DNA of 64,000 nt from Xanthobacteraceae bacterium 501b (GCA_000378025.1 KB899087.1:3844001-3908000); one strand, 5' to 3'; positions 1 through 11,121 are shown, counted from the first letter of the stretch. The notes: generated from the letters alone by a model not told the origin. Numbers and translations: made by a program.

Positions 1-1740
<1,740 letters not shown>

Positions 1741-1758
1741 GCGGGCTTGCATGAGCAT

Positions 1759-1788
1759 GGGAGCGGCCGGCAAAGGTCGGCCGCTCCC
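1759..1788 (+). terminator. hairpin after ppdK
   Basis: A perfect 11-bp inverted repeat (GGGAGCGGCCG and its complement) with an 8-nt loop lies 19 bp after the ppdK stop. No T-run follows, so it is terminator-like or an mRNA 3' stabiliser rather than a textbook intrinsic terminator. Confidence 0.5.
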
Positions 1789-1814
1789 GAAATGCGCAAG
1801 GTCAATATCCCGTC

Positions 1815-1845
1815 TTGACTTAGAGCGCGCTCGAACCCCTAGCCT
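1815..1845 (+). promoter_or_regulatory. MerR-type promoter with 19-bp spacer and operator dyad
   Basis: TTGACT (1815-1820) and TAGCCT (1840-1845) are separated by 19 bp. This is the stretched spacing that MerR-family activators correct by twisting DNA. The spacer carries the dyad GAGCGCGCTC (1823-1832). It lies 28 bp before the start codon of the MerR gene, so the regulator probably controls its own operon. Spacing and dyad are read from the sequence; the function is inferred. Confidence 0.7.
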
Positions 1846-1873
1846 CCGCTGCGTCGTGGCAAAAAGGGCGATC

Positions 1874-2314
1874 ATGAAGATCGGGGAACTGGCGAAGCGC
1901 GCGGGATTATCGGCCCATACCATCCGCTATTACGAGCGGATCGGGTTGCTGCCCTATGCTGACCGGGACCGTTCGAGCCAGCGCGATTACGACGCATCGA
2001 TCCTGGTCTGGATCGCCTTTCTCGGCCGCCTGAAGACGGCCGGGATGCCGATCCGGGACATGCTGCGCTATGCGGCCTTGCGGGAACGCGGCGTCGAAAC
2101 CGAAGCCGAGCGGCGCGCGCTGCTGGAACAGCACCGCGAACGCGTGGCTCTTCATCTGGCCGAACTGCAGGATTGCCTTCTTGTCCTCGACACCAAAATC
2201 GCCGGCTATGCCGGCCCGGAGCAGAGGATGAAGGAATATGACGCACCACCGCCCGAGCGACGGCGCAAGCCGGCCGGAAAGCCGGCTGGAGCGCGGCCGG
2301 CGCGCGCTGGCTGA
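1874..2314 (+). CDS. MerR family transcriptional regulator
   Basis: A 146-residue DNA-binding regulator. The N-terminus MKIGELAKRAGLSAHTIRYY is a classic MerR winged helix-turn-helix, followed by ERIGLLP and the family wing region. A long dimerisation helix comes next (about residues 80-115) and ends near LQDCLLVLDTKI. The C-terminus is a short Pro/Arg/Ala tail with no cysteine cluster, so metal sensing as in MerR, CueR or SoxR is not indicated; aldehyde- or small-molecule-type MerR proteins are a better comparison. I chose the ATG that begins the HTH; an upstream in-frame extension would run through the promoter. The next gene begins inside its 3' end (77-bp overlap), which suggests one transcript. 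Confidence 0.9.
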   Translation: MKIGELAKRAGLSAHTIRYYERIGLLPYADRDRSSQRDYDASILVWIAFLGRLKTAGMPIRDMLRYAALRERGVETEAERRALLEQHRERVALHLAELQDCLLVLDTKIAGYAGPEQRMKEYDAPPPERRRKPAGKPAGARPARAG

Positions 2315-2663
2315 CATCGACGGTGAGGCCGGCGAAAAGGTCGTCGCCTCGCTTGCCGACATCGCCCCTGATTTCGCGACCTATCTGATCGAGTTCCCAT
2401 TTGGCGACATCTACGCCCGTCCGGGCCTCGATCTGCGCGCGCGGGAGATCGCAACCATCGCCGCGCTCACCGCGATGGGGAACGCCGCCCCGCAGCTGAA
2501 GGTGCATATTGCGGCTGGGCTGAATGTCGGCCTGTCCCGCGACGAGATCACTGAGGTCATCATGCAGATGGCCGTCTATGCCGGCTTCCCCGCCGCGCTC
2601 AACGGTCTGTTCGCCGCCAGGGACGTGTTCGCGTCAGGACGCCCCGCCGAATCGAAGGGTTAG
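2238..2663 (+). CDS. carboxymuconolactone decarboxylase family protein
   Basis: A 141-residue cytoplasmic protein of the CMD/AhpD-like fold. The recognisable core runs from YLIEFPFGDIYARPGLDLR through REIATIAALTAMGN, KVHIAAGLNVGLSRDEITEVIMQ and YAGFPAALNGL. It lacks the redox CxxC of AhpD, so it is closer to gamma-carboxymuconolactone decarboxylase-like proteins, whose substrate cannot be told from sequence. The chosen ATG follows an AAGGA motif and lies inside the end of the merR gene, implying translational coupling. MerR plus CMD pairs are often inducible operons; the inducer is unknown. Confidence 0.85.
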   Translation: MTHHRPSDGASRPESRLERGRRALADIDGEAGEKVVASLADIAPDFATYLIEFPFGDIYARPGLDLRAREIATIAALTAMGNAAPQLKVHIAAGLNVGLSRDEITEVIMQMAVYAGFPAALNGLFAARDVFASGRPAESKG

Positions 2664-2723
2664 CCGGCAAGCGCCTGCAATGTCCGGGGGTGATGTCTCA
2701 GGACGGCAGCGCGCTAAGAACAC

Positions 2724-2811
2724 CGTCATGCCCGGGCCTGACCCGGGCATCCACGTCTTCCCGAGCCGCGATGAAAAGTGGTGGATCCCCGGGTCAAGCC
2801 CGGGGATGACG
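2724..2811. repeat. extragenic palindromic repeat, family A, copy 1
   Basis: An 88-bp element of two GC-rich hairpins. The first arm reads CGTCATGCCCGGGCCTGACC and the element closes with GGTCAAGCCCGGGGATGACG, so the outer ends CGTCAT and ATGACG are complementary. Related copies occur at 9357-9446 and 11167-11250. It looks like the REP/BIME-type extragenic palindromes of Hyphomicrobiales. It lies 71 bp before the next start codon. Confidence 0.85.
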
Positions 2812-2882
2812 TTGTGGGGCCGGGAGGACCGCATGTCGCGACGCGCCCGTCTCGTCTAGACTGGTACCCGGGGGAGGCCGTC

Positions 2883-3437
2883 ATGCTGCCGTTCAACGCC
2901 GCGCTGCTTGTCATCGACCTGCAAAACGCCATCGACCATCCGAAATGGGCGGTCCACGGCCCGCGCAACAATCCAGGCGGCGAGCAGGTCGTTGCCCGCC
3001 TGCTCGCCGCCTGGCGCGAAGCCGGGCGGCCGATCCTTCACATCCGTCACGACTCCCAAGATCCGGCCTCGTCCTATTACGTCCACGGCCCGGGAAGCCC
3101 GTTCAAGCCCGAGGCGGCACCGCTCGGAAGCGAAACCGTTGTCGCCAAGAGCGTCCACAGCGCCTTCATCGGCACGGATCTGGAAGCACGGCTGCGCGCC
3201 GCCGGAATCGCCACAGTGGTGGTCTGCGGCGTCATCACCAATAATTCCGTCGAGACCACGGTTCGCATGGCCGCCAATCTCGGCTTCGATGTCGTGCTGG
3301 TGGAAGATGGCTGCTTCACCTTCGCCCGGCCGGACCACGCTGGCCGCCTGCGCAGCGCCGAGGAGGTGCATGCGATGTCGCTTGCCAACATGGACGGCGA
3401 GTACTGCACCGTGGTGCGGGCGGTCGACATCCTGTAG
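2883..3437 (+). CDS. isochorismatase-fold hydrolase, catalytic Cys replaced by Ser
   Basis: A 184-residue protein with the isochorismatase/cysteine-hydrolase fold: an opening strand with LLVIDLQN (Asp12), a lysine at residue 89 in VVAKSVHSAF, and the loop GVITNNSVETTVRMA. These positions match the Asp-Lys-Cys triad of the family, but the residue expected to be the nucleophile is Ser122. It may use serine, have lost hydrolysis, or belong to the NNSVE subgroup that I recall among annotated cysteine hydrolases. The ATG is preceded by GGGGGAGG. A start upstream at 2778 would translate the palindromic repeat and is unlikely. It is convergent with mutS, 4 bp apart. Confidence 0.85.
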   Translation: MLPFNAALLVIDLQNAIDHPKWAVHGPRNNPGGEQVVARLLAAWREAGRPILHIRHDSQDPASSYYVHGPGSPFKPEAAPLGSETVVAKSVHSAFIGTDLEARLRAAGIATVVVCGVITNNSVETTVRMAANLGFDVVLVEDGCFTFARPDHAGRLRSAEEVHAMSLANMDGEYCTVVRAVDIL

Positions 3438-3441
3438 CGTC

Positions 3442-6177
3442 TCACCCCGCCTTTGCCGCCGCCTTCAGGCGGTAGAGCGCTTCCAGCGCCTCGCGCGGGG
3501 TCATTTCGTCGGGGTCGATGCCGGCGAGCGTCGCCTTCACCGCCGCCGCCACCGGGTCGGCCTTTGCCACCGGGGCGGCGGGGGCCGGGGCGCGGTTCAG
3601 CGCGGCGAAGAGCGGGAGGTCGTCGAGGATGCGCTGGGTCGGGGCGGCGCGGTCGGCGGACTCCAGCTCGGTGAGCACCGCGCGGGCGCGCTCCACCACC
3701 GCGTGCGGCAGGCCGGCGAGCTTGGCGACCTGGATGCCATAGGAACGGTCGGCGGCACCCGGCACCACCTCGTGCAGGAAGATCACCTCGCCCTCCCACT
3801 CTTTCACCTTCACCGTCGCGTTGACGAGGCGGGAGAGGCGCTGGGACAGCGCGGTAAGCTCATGAAAATGAGTGGCGAACAGGCCCCGGCAGCGATTGGT
3901 CTCGTGCAGGTGCTCAAGGCTCGCCCAGGCGATGGACAGGCCGTCAAAGGTGGCGGTGCCGCGCCCGATCTCGTCGAGAATGACCAGCGAGCGCTCCGTC
4001 GCCTGGTTGAGGATGGCGGCGGTCTCCACCATCTCGACCATGAAGGTGGAGCGCCCGCGCGCCAGATCATCCGCCGCGCCGACGCGCGAGAACAGCCGGT
4101 CAACGATGCCGATGCGGGCCAGCGTCGCCGGCACGAAGGCGCCGGCCTGGGCGAGGATGGCGATCAGCGCGTTCTGGCGCAGGAAGGTCGACTTGCCCGC
4201 CATGTTGGGGCCGGTGACCAGCCAGATCCGCCCGGCGCGGGCGCCCTCGGGCGGGGAGAGCTCGCACTCATTGGCGACGAACGGCCCGCCATCCCGCCGC
4301 AGCGCCTGCTCCACCACCGGGTGGCGCCCGCCCTCGATGCGGAAATCCAGCCCGTCATCCACCTCCGGGCGCACATGGCGCTCATCCACCGCCAGCTTGG
4401 CGAGGCCGGCGGTGACATCGATGACGGCGAGTGCCTCGGCGCAGGCGCGGATCGCCTCGGTCTGGCCCATGACAGCGCCGACCAGTTCGTCGAACAGCAG
4501 CTGCTCCAGCGCCAGTGCCCGCTCGCCGGCGCTGGATATCTTCGCCTCCAGCTCCGCCAGCTCGGTGGAGGTGAAGCGCATGGCACCCGCCATGGTCTGG
4601 CGATGCAGGAAGACGGCGTCGAAGGGCGGCTCGCGCAGCCGGTCGGCATTCTGCTGGCTCACCTCGACGAAATAGCCGAGCACCGCATTGTGCCGGATCT
4701 TGAGGGCGCGCACCCCCGTCTCCTCGACGTAGCGCCGCTCCAGCGCCGCCACCACGCGCCGGCTCTCGTCGCGCAAGGCGCGGGTGGCGTCGAGTTCGTC
4801 CTGGTAGCCGGCGCGGATGAAACCGCCATCGCGCCGGTTCAGCGGCAGCTCGTCGGCGAGCGCGGCGGTGAGCGTCGCCGCCAGCGCCGGATCGACGCCT
4901 GTGAGCGCGGCGGTGGCCCGCGTCAGTTCGGCGGGTGCAGGGGCATCGGCGATCAGCCCGGCGATGGCGGTGCCCTCAAGCAGCCCCCTTCCGATGGCGG
5001 CAAGATCGCGCGGGCCGGCACGCCCCAGCGCCACCCGCGAGAGGGCGCGGGCAAGGTCCGGTACGCCGGCCAGGCGCTCGCGCAATTGGGCGCGCAAGCT
5101 GGTCTCATTGGCCAGACACTCCACCGCATCGAACCGATCGGCCACCCGCTTCGGGTCAGTCAGCGGCTCGGCGAGACGGCGGGCGAGCAGGCGCGCGCCG
5201 GCGGACGTGACGGTGCGGTCCACCGCCGCCCAGAGGCTGCCGGTGCGCTCGCCCGTGGTGGTGCGCAGGATTTCAAGGTTCGCCCGGGTCGCCGGGTCGA
5301 TGATCATCGCCCCGCTGGAGGCCTCGCGCTGCGGCCGTCCCAGCGGCGGGCGAGCGCCGAGCTGGGTGCGCTCGATATAGGCGACGATGGCCCCCGCAGC
5401 GGCCAGCTCGGCGCGGGAGAAAACACCAAAGGAATCAAGCGTTGCCACCTGGAAGAAGCCGGCGATGCGGCGCCCGGCCGTAGTGCCGTCGAAGCTCTCC
5501 TTCGGCAGCGGCGTGACCGCCGGCAGGGTGCGCCAGAGCGGGCGCAGCTCGGCATCCTCGTAGACTGCGTCGGCGACCAGCAATTCGGCCGGCTCGATGC
5601 GGGCGAGATCGGCGGAAAGCCTCGTGCTGTCGGTCTCGGCGACGCGGAAGGAGCCGGTGGAAATGTCGGCGAAGGCGAGAGCGTAGACATAGCCGTCGCC
5701 CTCTTCGCCCGCGCCGCCCTTCACCCGGGCGAGGCTCGCCAGCACATTCTCGCGCCGGGCGTCGAGCAGCGCGTCCTCGGTGATCGTGCCGGGGGTGACG
5801 AGCCGGATGACGTCGCGCTTGACCACGCTTTTCGGCCCGCGCTTCTTCGCCTCGGCCGGCGGCTCCATCTGCTCGCACACGGCAACGCGGTAGCCGGCGG
5901 CGATCAGCTTGTGCAGATACTCCTCCGCCCGGTCCACCGGCACCCCGCACATGGCGATGTCCTCGCCCTGGTGCTTGCCGCGCTTGGTGAGCACGATGCC
6001 GAGCGCGCGCGCAGCGATCTCTGCGTCTTCGAGAAAAAGCTCGTAGAAATCGCCCATCCGGTAGAACAGCAGGCTGCCGGGATTGGCGGTCTTGATCTCG
6101 ATATACTGCGCCATCATCGGGGTGACGCGCTCGGTGTCGGCCGCCTTGGGCGCGGTGCTGCTCACGGTCTCATCCAT
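3442..6177 (-). CDS. mutS: DNA mismatch repair protein MutS
   Basis: Recognises mismatches and small loops and recruits MutL. The 911-residue product is the normal size for alphaproteobacterial MutS. Domain I has the mismatch-wedge motif GDFYELF (Phe44, Glu46), followed by connector, lever and clamp domains. The ATPase has GPNMAGKST (about residues 655-663), the Walker B-like [15 protein letters not shown] and the ATH switch in [10 protein letters not shown]. The C-terminus [15 protein letters not shown] resembles the tetramerisation/MutL-contact tail. Only 59 bp separate it from mmcB upstream, so the two repair genes may share a transcript. Confidence 0.98.
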   Translation of the reverse strand: MDETVSSTAPKAADTERVTPMMAQYIEIKTANPGSLLFYRMGDFYELFLEDAEIAARALGIVLTKRGKHQGEDIAMCGVPVDRAEEYLHKLIAAGYRVAVCEQMEPPAEAKKRGPKSVVKRDVIRLVTPGTITEDALLDARRENVLASLARVKGGAGEEGDGYVYALAFADISTGSFRVAETDSTRLSADLARIEPAELLVADAVYEDAELRPLWRTLPAVTPLPKESFDGTTAGRRIAGFFQVATLDSFGVFSRAELAAAGAIVAYIERTQLGARPPLGRPQREASSGAMIIDPATRANLEILRTTTGERTGSLWAAVDRTVTSAGARLLARRLAEPLTDPKRVADRFDAVECLANETSLRAQLRERLAGVPDLARALSRVALGRAGPRDLAAIGRGLLEGTAIAGLIADAPAPAELTRATAALTGVDPALAATLTAALADELPLNRRDGGFIRAGYQDELDATRALRDESRRVVAALERRYVEETGVRALKIRHNAVLGYFVEVSQQNADRLREPPFDAVFLHRQTMAGAMRFTSTELAELEAKISSAGERALALEQLLFDELVGAVMGQTEAIRACAEALAVIDVTAGLAKLAVDERHVRPEVDDGLDFRIEGGRHPVVEQALRRDGGPFVANECELSPPEGARAGRIWLVTGPNMAGKSTFLRQNALIAILAQAGAFVPATLARIGIVDRLFSRVGAADDLARGRSTFMVEMVETAAILNQATERSLVILDEIGRGTATFDGLSIAWASLEHLHETNRCRGLFATHFHELTALSQRLSRLVNATVKVKEWEGEVIFLHEVVPGAADRSYGIQVAKLAGLPHAVVERARAVLTELESADRAAPTQRILDDLPLFAALNRAPAPAAPVAKADPVAAAVKATLAGIDPDEMTPREALEALYRLKAAAKAG

Positions 6178-6236
6178 GGCGAGGACGCTGGCAGAGGCGG
6201 GGCCCGCCTTTCAAGCGCCATGGCCGGTTATCCCCT

Positions 6237-6725
6237 CTAAAGCGCGATGCCGCGCAGGGCCTCGGGGTCCATAAGCCCCATCAGCCTTCCAGCGGCGGCG
6301 CGGGCGAAGCGCAGGGTGAGCGCCTTGCGGGTGGCGCCCGGGATCGGGTGGCGCGGCGCCTCGCGTACCAGCCCCGCGCCGAACATGTCGGCGACCAGTA
6401 TGCCGGTGTCCTCGGGCAGGATGTCGAGCGGGAAATCCGGTCCGACGGCGAAGAACAGCCGGTCGCAATAAAGCCGGTACTCGCTCCATTTGCGGTCGGT
6501 GCGGAAGTCGATGACCGAGGACTTGATCTCGACCACCCACACCTCCCCGCGCGTGTCGAGCGCGGCGATATCCGCGCGGCGGCCGGAGGCGAGGCTGAAC
6601 TCGGGCACGCCGACGAGCCCGCGCGCCGCCAGATAGCGCAGCGCCCCGCGCTGAATGCCGCGCGCGGTCTCCGACTGACGCCCATCGGGGGGCAGGACGA
6701 GGTCGGGAAAGCTGGTATCGCTCAT
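6237..6725 (-). CDS. mmcB: MmcB family DNA repair protein
   Basis: A 162-residue protein matching the alphaproteobacterial MmcB family, which is linked to DNA-damage tolerance in Caulobacter. The visible core is a PD-(D/E)xK nuclease-like pattern: SGRRADIAALDTRGEVWVVEIKSS, with Asp, Glu and Lys in the expected order, then DFRTDRKWSEYRLYCDRLFFAV. The C-terminus is Ala/Arg-rich. Nuclease activity is inferred from the fold pattern. It sits 59 bp upstream of mutS on the same strand and 9 bp downstream of the MATE gene, giving a tight three-gene minus-strand set. Confidence 0.85.
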   Translation of the reverse strand: MSDTSFPDLVLPPDGRQSETARGIQRGALRYLAARGLVGVPEFSLASGRRADIAALDTRGEVWVVEIKSSVIDFRTDRKWSEYRLYCDRLFFAVGPDFPLDILPEDTGILVADMFGAGLVREAPRHPIPGATRKALTLRFARAAAGRLMGLMDPEALRGIAL

Positions 6726-6734
6726 TCCCGTACT

Positions 6735-8207
6735 CTATCCGTTCTCCTCCTCGCGAGGAAAGACCCCGGCAGCGGTCTCGATGGCGGGGGCGTCCTCGCC
6801 ACGCGAAAAGGGCGGCAGTTCCGGGCCGGCCAGCGCGGTTGCCGGTGCCGGCGGCGGCATGCCGGCGTGCAGCCGGCGGACCACGGCGAAAGCCGAGATC
6901 AGCGCCGCCACGCCGAAGGCGACCGAGCCCAGCGCCTGCCCGGCGAGCACCCCCTCTACGCCATACCAGTGGCTGCCGAGCCAGACAAAGGGAATGGTGC
7001 CGAGCGTCGCCCGTCCCCAGTTGAAAAGGGTGGAGAGCAGAGGCGCGCCGAGATTGTTGAAGGCGGCATTGGCGACGAACAGCGCGCCGAAGAACACATA
7101 GGCACCGGCCGCGTAGAGGCAGAAGAACTCGACCAGCGCCACGCCCTCCGCCGACAGACCGAACAGACCGGCGAGCGGCTGGCGCGCCAGCGCAAGGAGC
7201 AGCCAGACGCCGAGCACATAGGCGATGGTGAGCTTCAGGCTGTCGCGCACCGTCTGGCGCACCCGGTCATAGCGCTGGGCCCCCACATTCTGGCCGATCA
7301 CCGGGCCGATGGCGCCGGTGAGGGCGAAGAGCGGGCCGAAGGCGACCGGTATCAGCCGACCGATCACCGCCCAGGCCGCCACCGCCGCATCGCCATGCGG
7401 GGCAAGGGCATAGGTGACATAGGCATTGCCGACCGGGGTGGCGATGTTGGTGAGGATCGCCGGCACCGCGATGGCCGAGAGCGGGCCGACATCGGTCATA
7501 AAATCGGCCAGCTTCGGCCGCGCCGCGAGCCGATGCACCCGGATCACCGCGTTGAGTCCGTAGGCAGTCATCACCACGCGGGCGATCACCGTGGCGATGG
7601 CTGCACCCTCGACGCCGAGGCCGAGCCAGAGAATCAGCAGCGGGTCGAGCACCGCGGTGGCGAGGCCGCCGGACAGCGTGACCCACATCGAGCGCCGCGC
7701 ATCGCCAATGCCGCGCAGCGTGCCCGAGGCGGCCATGCCGAGACCAAGCAGGGGCGTGGAGGGCAGCACGATCAGCAGGAAATTCCGCGCCAGCTCCAGC
7801 GTCCGCCCAGTGGCGCCGAGCAGCGCCAGCAACGGGCCGAGAAAGGGCAGCATCATGAGCGTCATCAGGCCGGTGGCGAGCGCCATGTAGATCAGCGAGG
7901 AAGTGGAGAGCCGCCGCCCGTCGACCAGCCTTCCGCTACCGATCGCCCGCGACACCAGCGCCGAGCCGGCGATCATGACACCGATGCCGACCGAGGTGGT
8001 GAAGAACATCACCGTGCCGGCATAGCCGATGGCCGCCGCCAGTTCCTCCTCGCCCAGCAGCGAAATGTAGAACAGGTTCAGAAGGTCGACGACGAACACC
8101 GCCATCAGGCCGACCGAGCCGGCCGCCGTCATGGTGGCGACATGGCGGAGCGTCGAGCCTTCGACGAAGCGGGCCTTAAGGGGCTTGCGGGTGGCGGGCG
8201 TTTGCAT
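6735..8207 (-). CDS. MATE family efflux transporter
   Basis: A cation-coupled inner-membrane exporter of about 490 residues with roughly twelve hydrophobic segments, which fits the MATE/MOP fold. Typical segments include SVGLMAVFVVDLLNLFYISL, AIGYAGTVMFFTTSVGIGVM, GPLFALTGAIGPVIGQNVGA and YVFFGALFVANAAFNNLGAP. The last of these and GPVIGQNVGA are the repeated MATE signatures of the second half. I chose the ATG giving MQTPATRKP; an ATG three codons earlier is equally possible, and neither has a clear Shine-Dalgarno sequence. Substrate cannot be predicted. The cytoplasmic C-tail is Pro/Ala/Glu-rich. Confidence 0.93.
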   Translation of the reverse strand: MQTPATRKPLKARFVEGSTLRHVATMTAAGSVGLMAVFVVDLLNLFYISLLGEEELAAAIGYAGTVMFFTTSVGIGVMIAGSALVSRAIGSGRLVDGRRLSTSSLIYMALATGLMTLMMLPFLGPLLALLGATGRTLELARNFLLIVLPSTPLLGLGMAASGTLRGIGDARRSMWVTLSGGLATAVLDPLLILWLGLGVEGAAIATVIARVVMTAYGLNAVIRVHRLAARPKLADFMTDVGPLSAIAVPAILTNIATPVGNAYVTYALAPHGDAAVAAWAVIGRLIPVAFGPLFALTGAIGPVIGQNVGAQRYDRVRQTVRDSLKLTIAYVLGVWLLLALARQPLAGLFGLSAEGVALVEFFCLYAAGAYVFFGALFVANAAFNNLGAPLLSTLFNWGRATLGTIPFVWLGSHWYGVEGVLAGQALGSVAFGVAALISAFAVVRRLHAGMPPPAPATALAGPELPPFSRGEDAPAIETAAGVFPREEENG

Positions 8208-8314
8208 CGGGTGCATATGGCATGCGCGGGGGCCGGCGGACAGGTTGGCCGGTGCAAGCCATTTCTTGCACGCCCGCCCTCCATGCCCGCCCTCCCGCCG
8301 ACACAAGGCGATGA

Positions 8315-8344
8315 TTGAGAAGCGTCATCGAAATCGGCTAGAAG
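8315..8344 (+). promoter_or_regulatory. candidate sigma-70 promoter for argB
   Basis: TTGAGA (8315-8320) and TAGAAG (8339-8344) are spaced by 18 bp in the 209-bp divergent region between the MATE gene and argB, about 70 bp before the argB start. This is a pattern match only. Confidence 0.35.
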
Positions 8345-8416
8345 GGCACTCCCCATCCGGCCGCCCGCGCGGCCACGCGCCTGTCTCATTCCCGCTCCCG
8401 TGCGAACGGACCTGCC

Positions 8417-9310
8417 ATGACCTCCGAGACCATTGACGACCACACCAAGGCCCGCGTGCTGGTGCAGGCGCTGCCGCATATGCAGCGCTATGACGACGCC
8501 ATCATCGTGGTGAAATATGGCGGCCACGCCATGGGCGACGAGCAGGTGGCGCGGGACTTCGCGCAGGACATCGTGCTGCTCGAACAATCGGGCGTGAACC
8601 CGGTCGTGGTGCATGGCGGCGGGCCGCAGATCGGCGCCATGCTGGCCAAGCTCGGCATCAAGTCGGAATTCGCCGCCGGGCTGCGCATCACCGACAAGGC
8701 CACCGTCGAGATCGTCGAGATGGTGCTGGCCGGTTCGATCAACAAATCCCTTGTCGGCTTCATCAACGAGGCTGGCGGCAAGGCGCTGGGCCTGTCCGGC
8801 AAAGACGGCAACATGGTCGTCGCCTCCAAGGTGACGCGCTCGGTGCGTGATCCCGATTCGAACATCGAGCAGGTGATCGACCTCGGCTTCGTCGGCGAGC
8901 CCGAGACGGTGGATACCACCGTGCTCGACCAGATCCTCGGCCGCGAATTGATCCCCGTGCTCGCCCCGGTCGCCACCGGCAAGGGCGGCGGCACCTTCAA
9001 CGTCAATGCCGACACCTTTGCTGGCGCCATCGCCGGTGCGCTGGGCGCCAAGCGGCTGCTGCTGCTGACCGACGTGCCCGGCGTGCTCGACCGCGACAAG
9101 CAGCTCATCAAGGAATTAACCATCGCCCAGGCTCGGGCGCTGATCGCCGACGGCACGATTTCCGGCGGCATGATCCCGAAGGTGGAAACCTGCATCTACG
9201 CGCTGGAGCAGGGCGTGGAAGGAGTGGTGATCCTCGACGGCAAGGTGGCTCATGCGGTGCTGCTGGAGCTGCTGACCGACCACGGCGCCGGCACGCTCAT
9301 CACGCGGTGA
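8417..9310 (+). CDS. argB: acetylglutamate kinase
   Basis: Phosphorylates N-acetylglutamate in the second step of arginine synthesis. The 297-residue protein has the amino-acid-kinase fold: [13 protein letters not shown] (phosphate loop), [13 protein letters not shown], the substrate-binding segment [22 protein letters not shown], and [14 protein letters not shown] near the nucleotide site. The N-terminal helix before the kinase core is the length seen in arginine-sensitive hexameric enzymes, so feedback inhibition is plausible. Its + strand neighbours are a HAD nucleotidase and dapD/dapE, an order often seen in Hyphomicrobiales. Confidence 0.97.
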   Translation: MTSETIDDHTKARVLVQALPHMQRYDDAIIVVKYGGHAMGDEQVARDFAQDIVLLEQSGVNPVVVHGGGPQIGAMLAKLGIKSEFAAGLRITDKATVEIVEMVLAGSINKSLVGFINEAGGKALGLSGKDGNMVVASKVTRSVRDPDSNIEQVIDLGFVGEPETVDTTVLDQILGRELIPVLAPVATGKGGGTFNVNADTFAGAIAGALGAKRLLLLTDVPGVLDRDKQLIKELTIAQARALIADGTISGGMIPKVETCIYALEQGVEGVVILDGKVAHAVLLELLTDHGAGTLITR

Positions 9311-9356
9311 TGCCAAAGGACGGCTGGCGCCGCTGACCACGTGACCCCAAGCGCCA

Positions 9357-9446
9357 CGTCATCCCCGGGCTCGTCCCGGGGATCCACGTCTTCGGGAGCG
9401 CACGGGAACGACGTCGTGGATGCCCGGGCCAAGCCCGGGCATGACG
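9357..9446. repeat. extragenic palindromic repeat, family A, copy 2
   Basis: A 90-bp double-hairpin element. It opens CGTCATCCCCGGGCTCGTCC and closes GGCCAAGCCCGGGCATGACG, with the same architecture as copies at 2724 and 11167. It fills the argB to HAD-nucleotidase gap and ends 29 bp before the next start codon. Confidence 0.87.
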
Positions 9447-9475
9447 ACCGAGAGCGTTTCAGCTAGAAGAGCGGC

Positions 9476-10213
9476 ATGTCCTCTTCCTCCCCTTCCCGTT
9501 CTGCCGAGTCCGCCCGCACCGCGAAACTCGACTTCTCCCATGTCGAGACCTGGGTGTTCGATCTCGACAACACGCTCTACCCGCCCGGGCTCGACCTGTG
9601 GCGACAGATCGACATGAAGATGCGCGCCTATATCGCGAACTTCCTCGGCCTGACGCTGGACGAGGCCTTTGCGCTGCAGAAGGGCTATTACCGCAAATAC
9701 GGCACCTCGCTGCGCGGGCTGATGATCGAGCACGCGATGGACCCGGACGACTTCCTCGCCCATGTTCACGCCATCGACCTTGCCAGCCTAGACGCCGCCC
9801 CCGCGCTGGGCGAAGCGCTCGGCGCGCTGCCGGGCCGCAAGCTGGTCTACACCAATGGTTCGCGCGGCCATGCCGACCAGGTTCTCGACAAGCTCGGCAT
9901 CTCCGAGCATTTCGCCGATGTGCACGACATCGTCGCCGCCGAATTCCACCCCAAGCCGCAGGAAAGCGCCTATCGCGGCTTCCTTACCCGCTTCGACGTC
10001 GATCCGACCCGTGCGGCGATGTTCGAGGACCTCGCCCGCAACCTCGAAGTACCGGCCATGCTGGGCATGCGGACCGTGCTCGTGGTGCCGCCGGGCCTCG
10101 CGGTGAACCCCGCCGATCGCGAGGCGTGGGAGCATGAGGGCCGCGACGGCGCCCATATCGACGTGGTGACGGACGATCTGACGGCGTTCCTGAACGGCCT
10201 GCGGAGTTCCTGA
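9476..10213 (+). CDS. pyrimidine 5'-nucleotidase, HAD superfamily (SDT1-like)
   Basis: A 245-residue HAD phosphatase. Motif I is VFDLDNTLYP with Asp29 as nucleophile and Asp31 as general acid; motif II is the VYTNGSRGHA segment; the lysine of motif III lies in HPKPQESAYRGF; and motif IV is AAMFEDLARNL. The long helical cap after motif I and the DLDNTLYP signature match the SDT1/pyrimidine 5'-nucleotidase subfamily, which dephosphorylates UMP/CMP-like nucleotides. The exact substrate is inferred. The first 17 residues are Ser/Ala-rich, so a later start is conceivable. Confidence 0.85.
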   Translation: MSSSSPSRSAESARTAKLDFSHVETWVFDLDNTLYPPGLDLWRQIDMKMRAYIANFLGLTLDEAFALQKGYYRKYGTSLRGLMIEHAMDPDDFLAHVHAIDLASLDAAPALGEALGALPGRKLVYTNGSRGHADQVLDKLGISEHFADVHDIVAAEFHPKPQESAYRGFLTRFDVDPTRAAMFEDLARNLEVPAMLGMRTVLVVPPGLAVNPADREAWEHEGRDGAHIDVVTDDLTAFLNGLRSS

Positions 10214-10278
10214 TGCGACTCGGCCGTTGACAGAAGCGCGCCGCGACCGGACAAGACCCGCGAACAGCGGAGAATGAC

Positions 10279-11121
10279 ATGTCGAGCCAGCTTCAGAGCA
10301 TCATCGAGACCGCCTTCGACAACCGGGCCGAGGTCAATTTCGAGACCGGCGGCGAGATCCGCCACGCGGTAAACGAGGCGCTCGGCCTGCTCGATGCCGG
10401 CCAGGCGCGCGTCGCCGAGCCGGGCGCGGACGGCAACTGGACCGTCAACCAGTGGCTCAAGAAGGCTGTGTTGCTCTCCTTCCGCCTCAACGACATGACC
10501 GCCATCCCCGGCGCCCCCGGCGGCGCCCACTGGTGGGACAAGGTGCCCTCCAAGTTCGAGAGCTGGGGCGAGGCCGAGTTCCGGGCCGCCGGCTTCCGCG
10601 CCGTGCCGGGCGCCATCGTCCGCCGCTCGGCCTTCATCGCGCCGAATGTGGTGCTGATGCCTTCCTTCGTGAATCTCGGCGCCCGCGTCGATGCCGGCTC
10701 GATGGTCGACACCTGGGCGACGGTCGGCTCCTGCGCCCAGATCGGCAAGAACGTGCATCTGTCCGGCGGAGTCGGCATTGGCGGCGTGCTGGAGCCGCTG
10801 CAGGCCGGCCCGGTCATCATCGAGGATGACTGCTTCATCGGCGCGCGCTCGGAAGTGGTCGAGGGAGTCATCGTCCGCCGCGGCGCGGTGCTCTCCATGG
10901 GCGTGTTCATCTCCGCCACCACCAAGATCATCGACCGCGCCACCGGCGAGGTTTTCATCGGCGAGGTGCCGGCCTATTCGGTCGTCGTGCCCGGCGCCCT
11001 GCCCGGCAAGCCGCTGCCGAACGGCCAGCCCGGCCCCTCGCTCTACTGCGCGGTGATCGTCAAGCGCGTGGACGAGCAGACCCGTTCCAAGACCTCGATC
11101 AACGAGTTGCTGCGCGATTGA
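10279..11121 (+). CDS. dapD: 2,3,4,5-tetrahydropyridine-2,6-dicarboxylate N-succinyltransferase
   Basis: Transfers succinyl from succinyl-CoA to tetrahydrodipicolinate in the succinylase route to meso-diaminopimelate and lysine. The 280-residue protein has the helical N-terminal domain ([36 protein letters not shown]) followed by a left-handed beta-helix built from hexapeptide repeats ([54 protein letters not shown]). It ends with the family tail [19 protein letters not shown]. An ATG with GGAGAATGAC context gives the usual start. dapE follows, separated by a palindromic repeat. Confidence 0.97.
   Translation: MSSQLQSIIETAFDNRAEVNFETGGEIRHAVNEALGLLDAGQARVAEPGADGNWTVNQWLKKAVLLSFRLNDMTAIPGAPGGAHWWDKVPSKFESWGEAEFRAAGFRAVPGAIVRRSAFIAPNVVLMPSFVNLGARVDAGSMVDTWATVGSCAQIGKNVHLSGGVGIGGVLEPLQAGPVIIEDDCFIGARSEVVEGVIVRRGAVLSMGVFISATTKIIDRATGEVFIGEVPAYSVVVPGALPGKPLPNGQPGPSLYCAVIVKRVDEQTRSKTSINELLRD

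Noticed and set aside
2908..6240. Open + strand frame of 1110 codons across mutS
   Set aside because: It lies wholly antisense to mutS and an isochorismatase-like gene, has Arg/Gly/Ala-rich composition without motifs, and arises from GC-rich third positions of the real genes.
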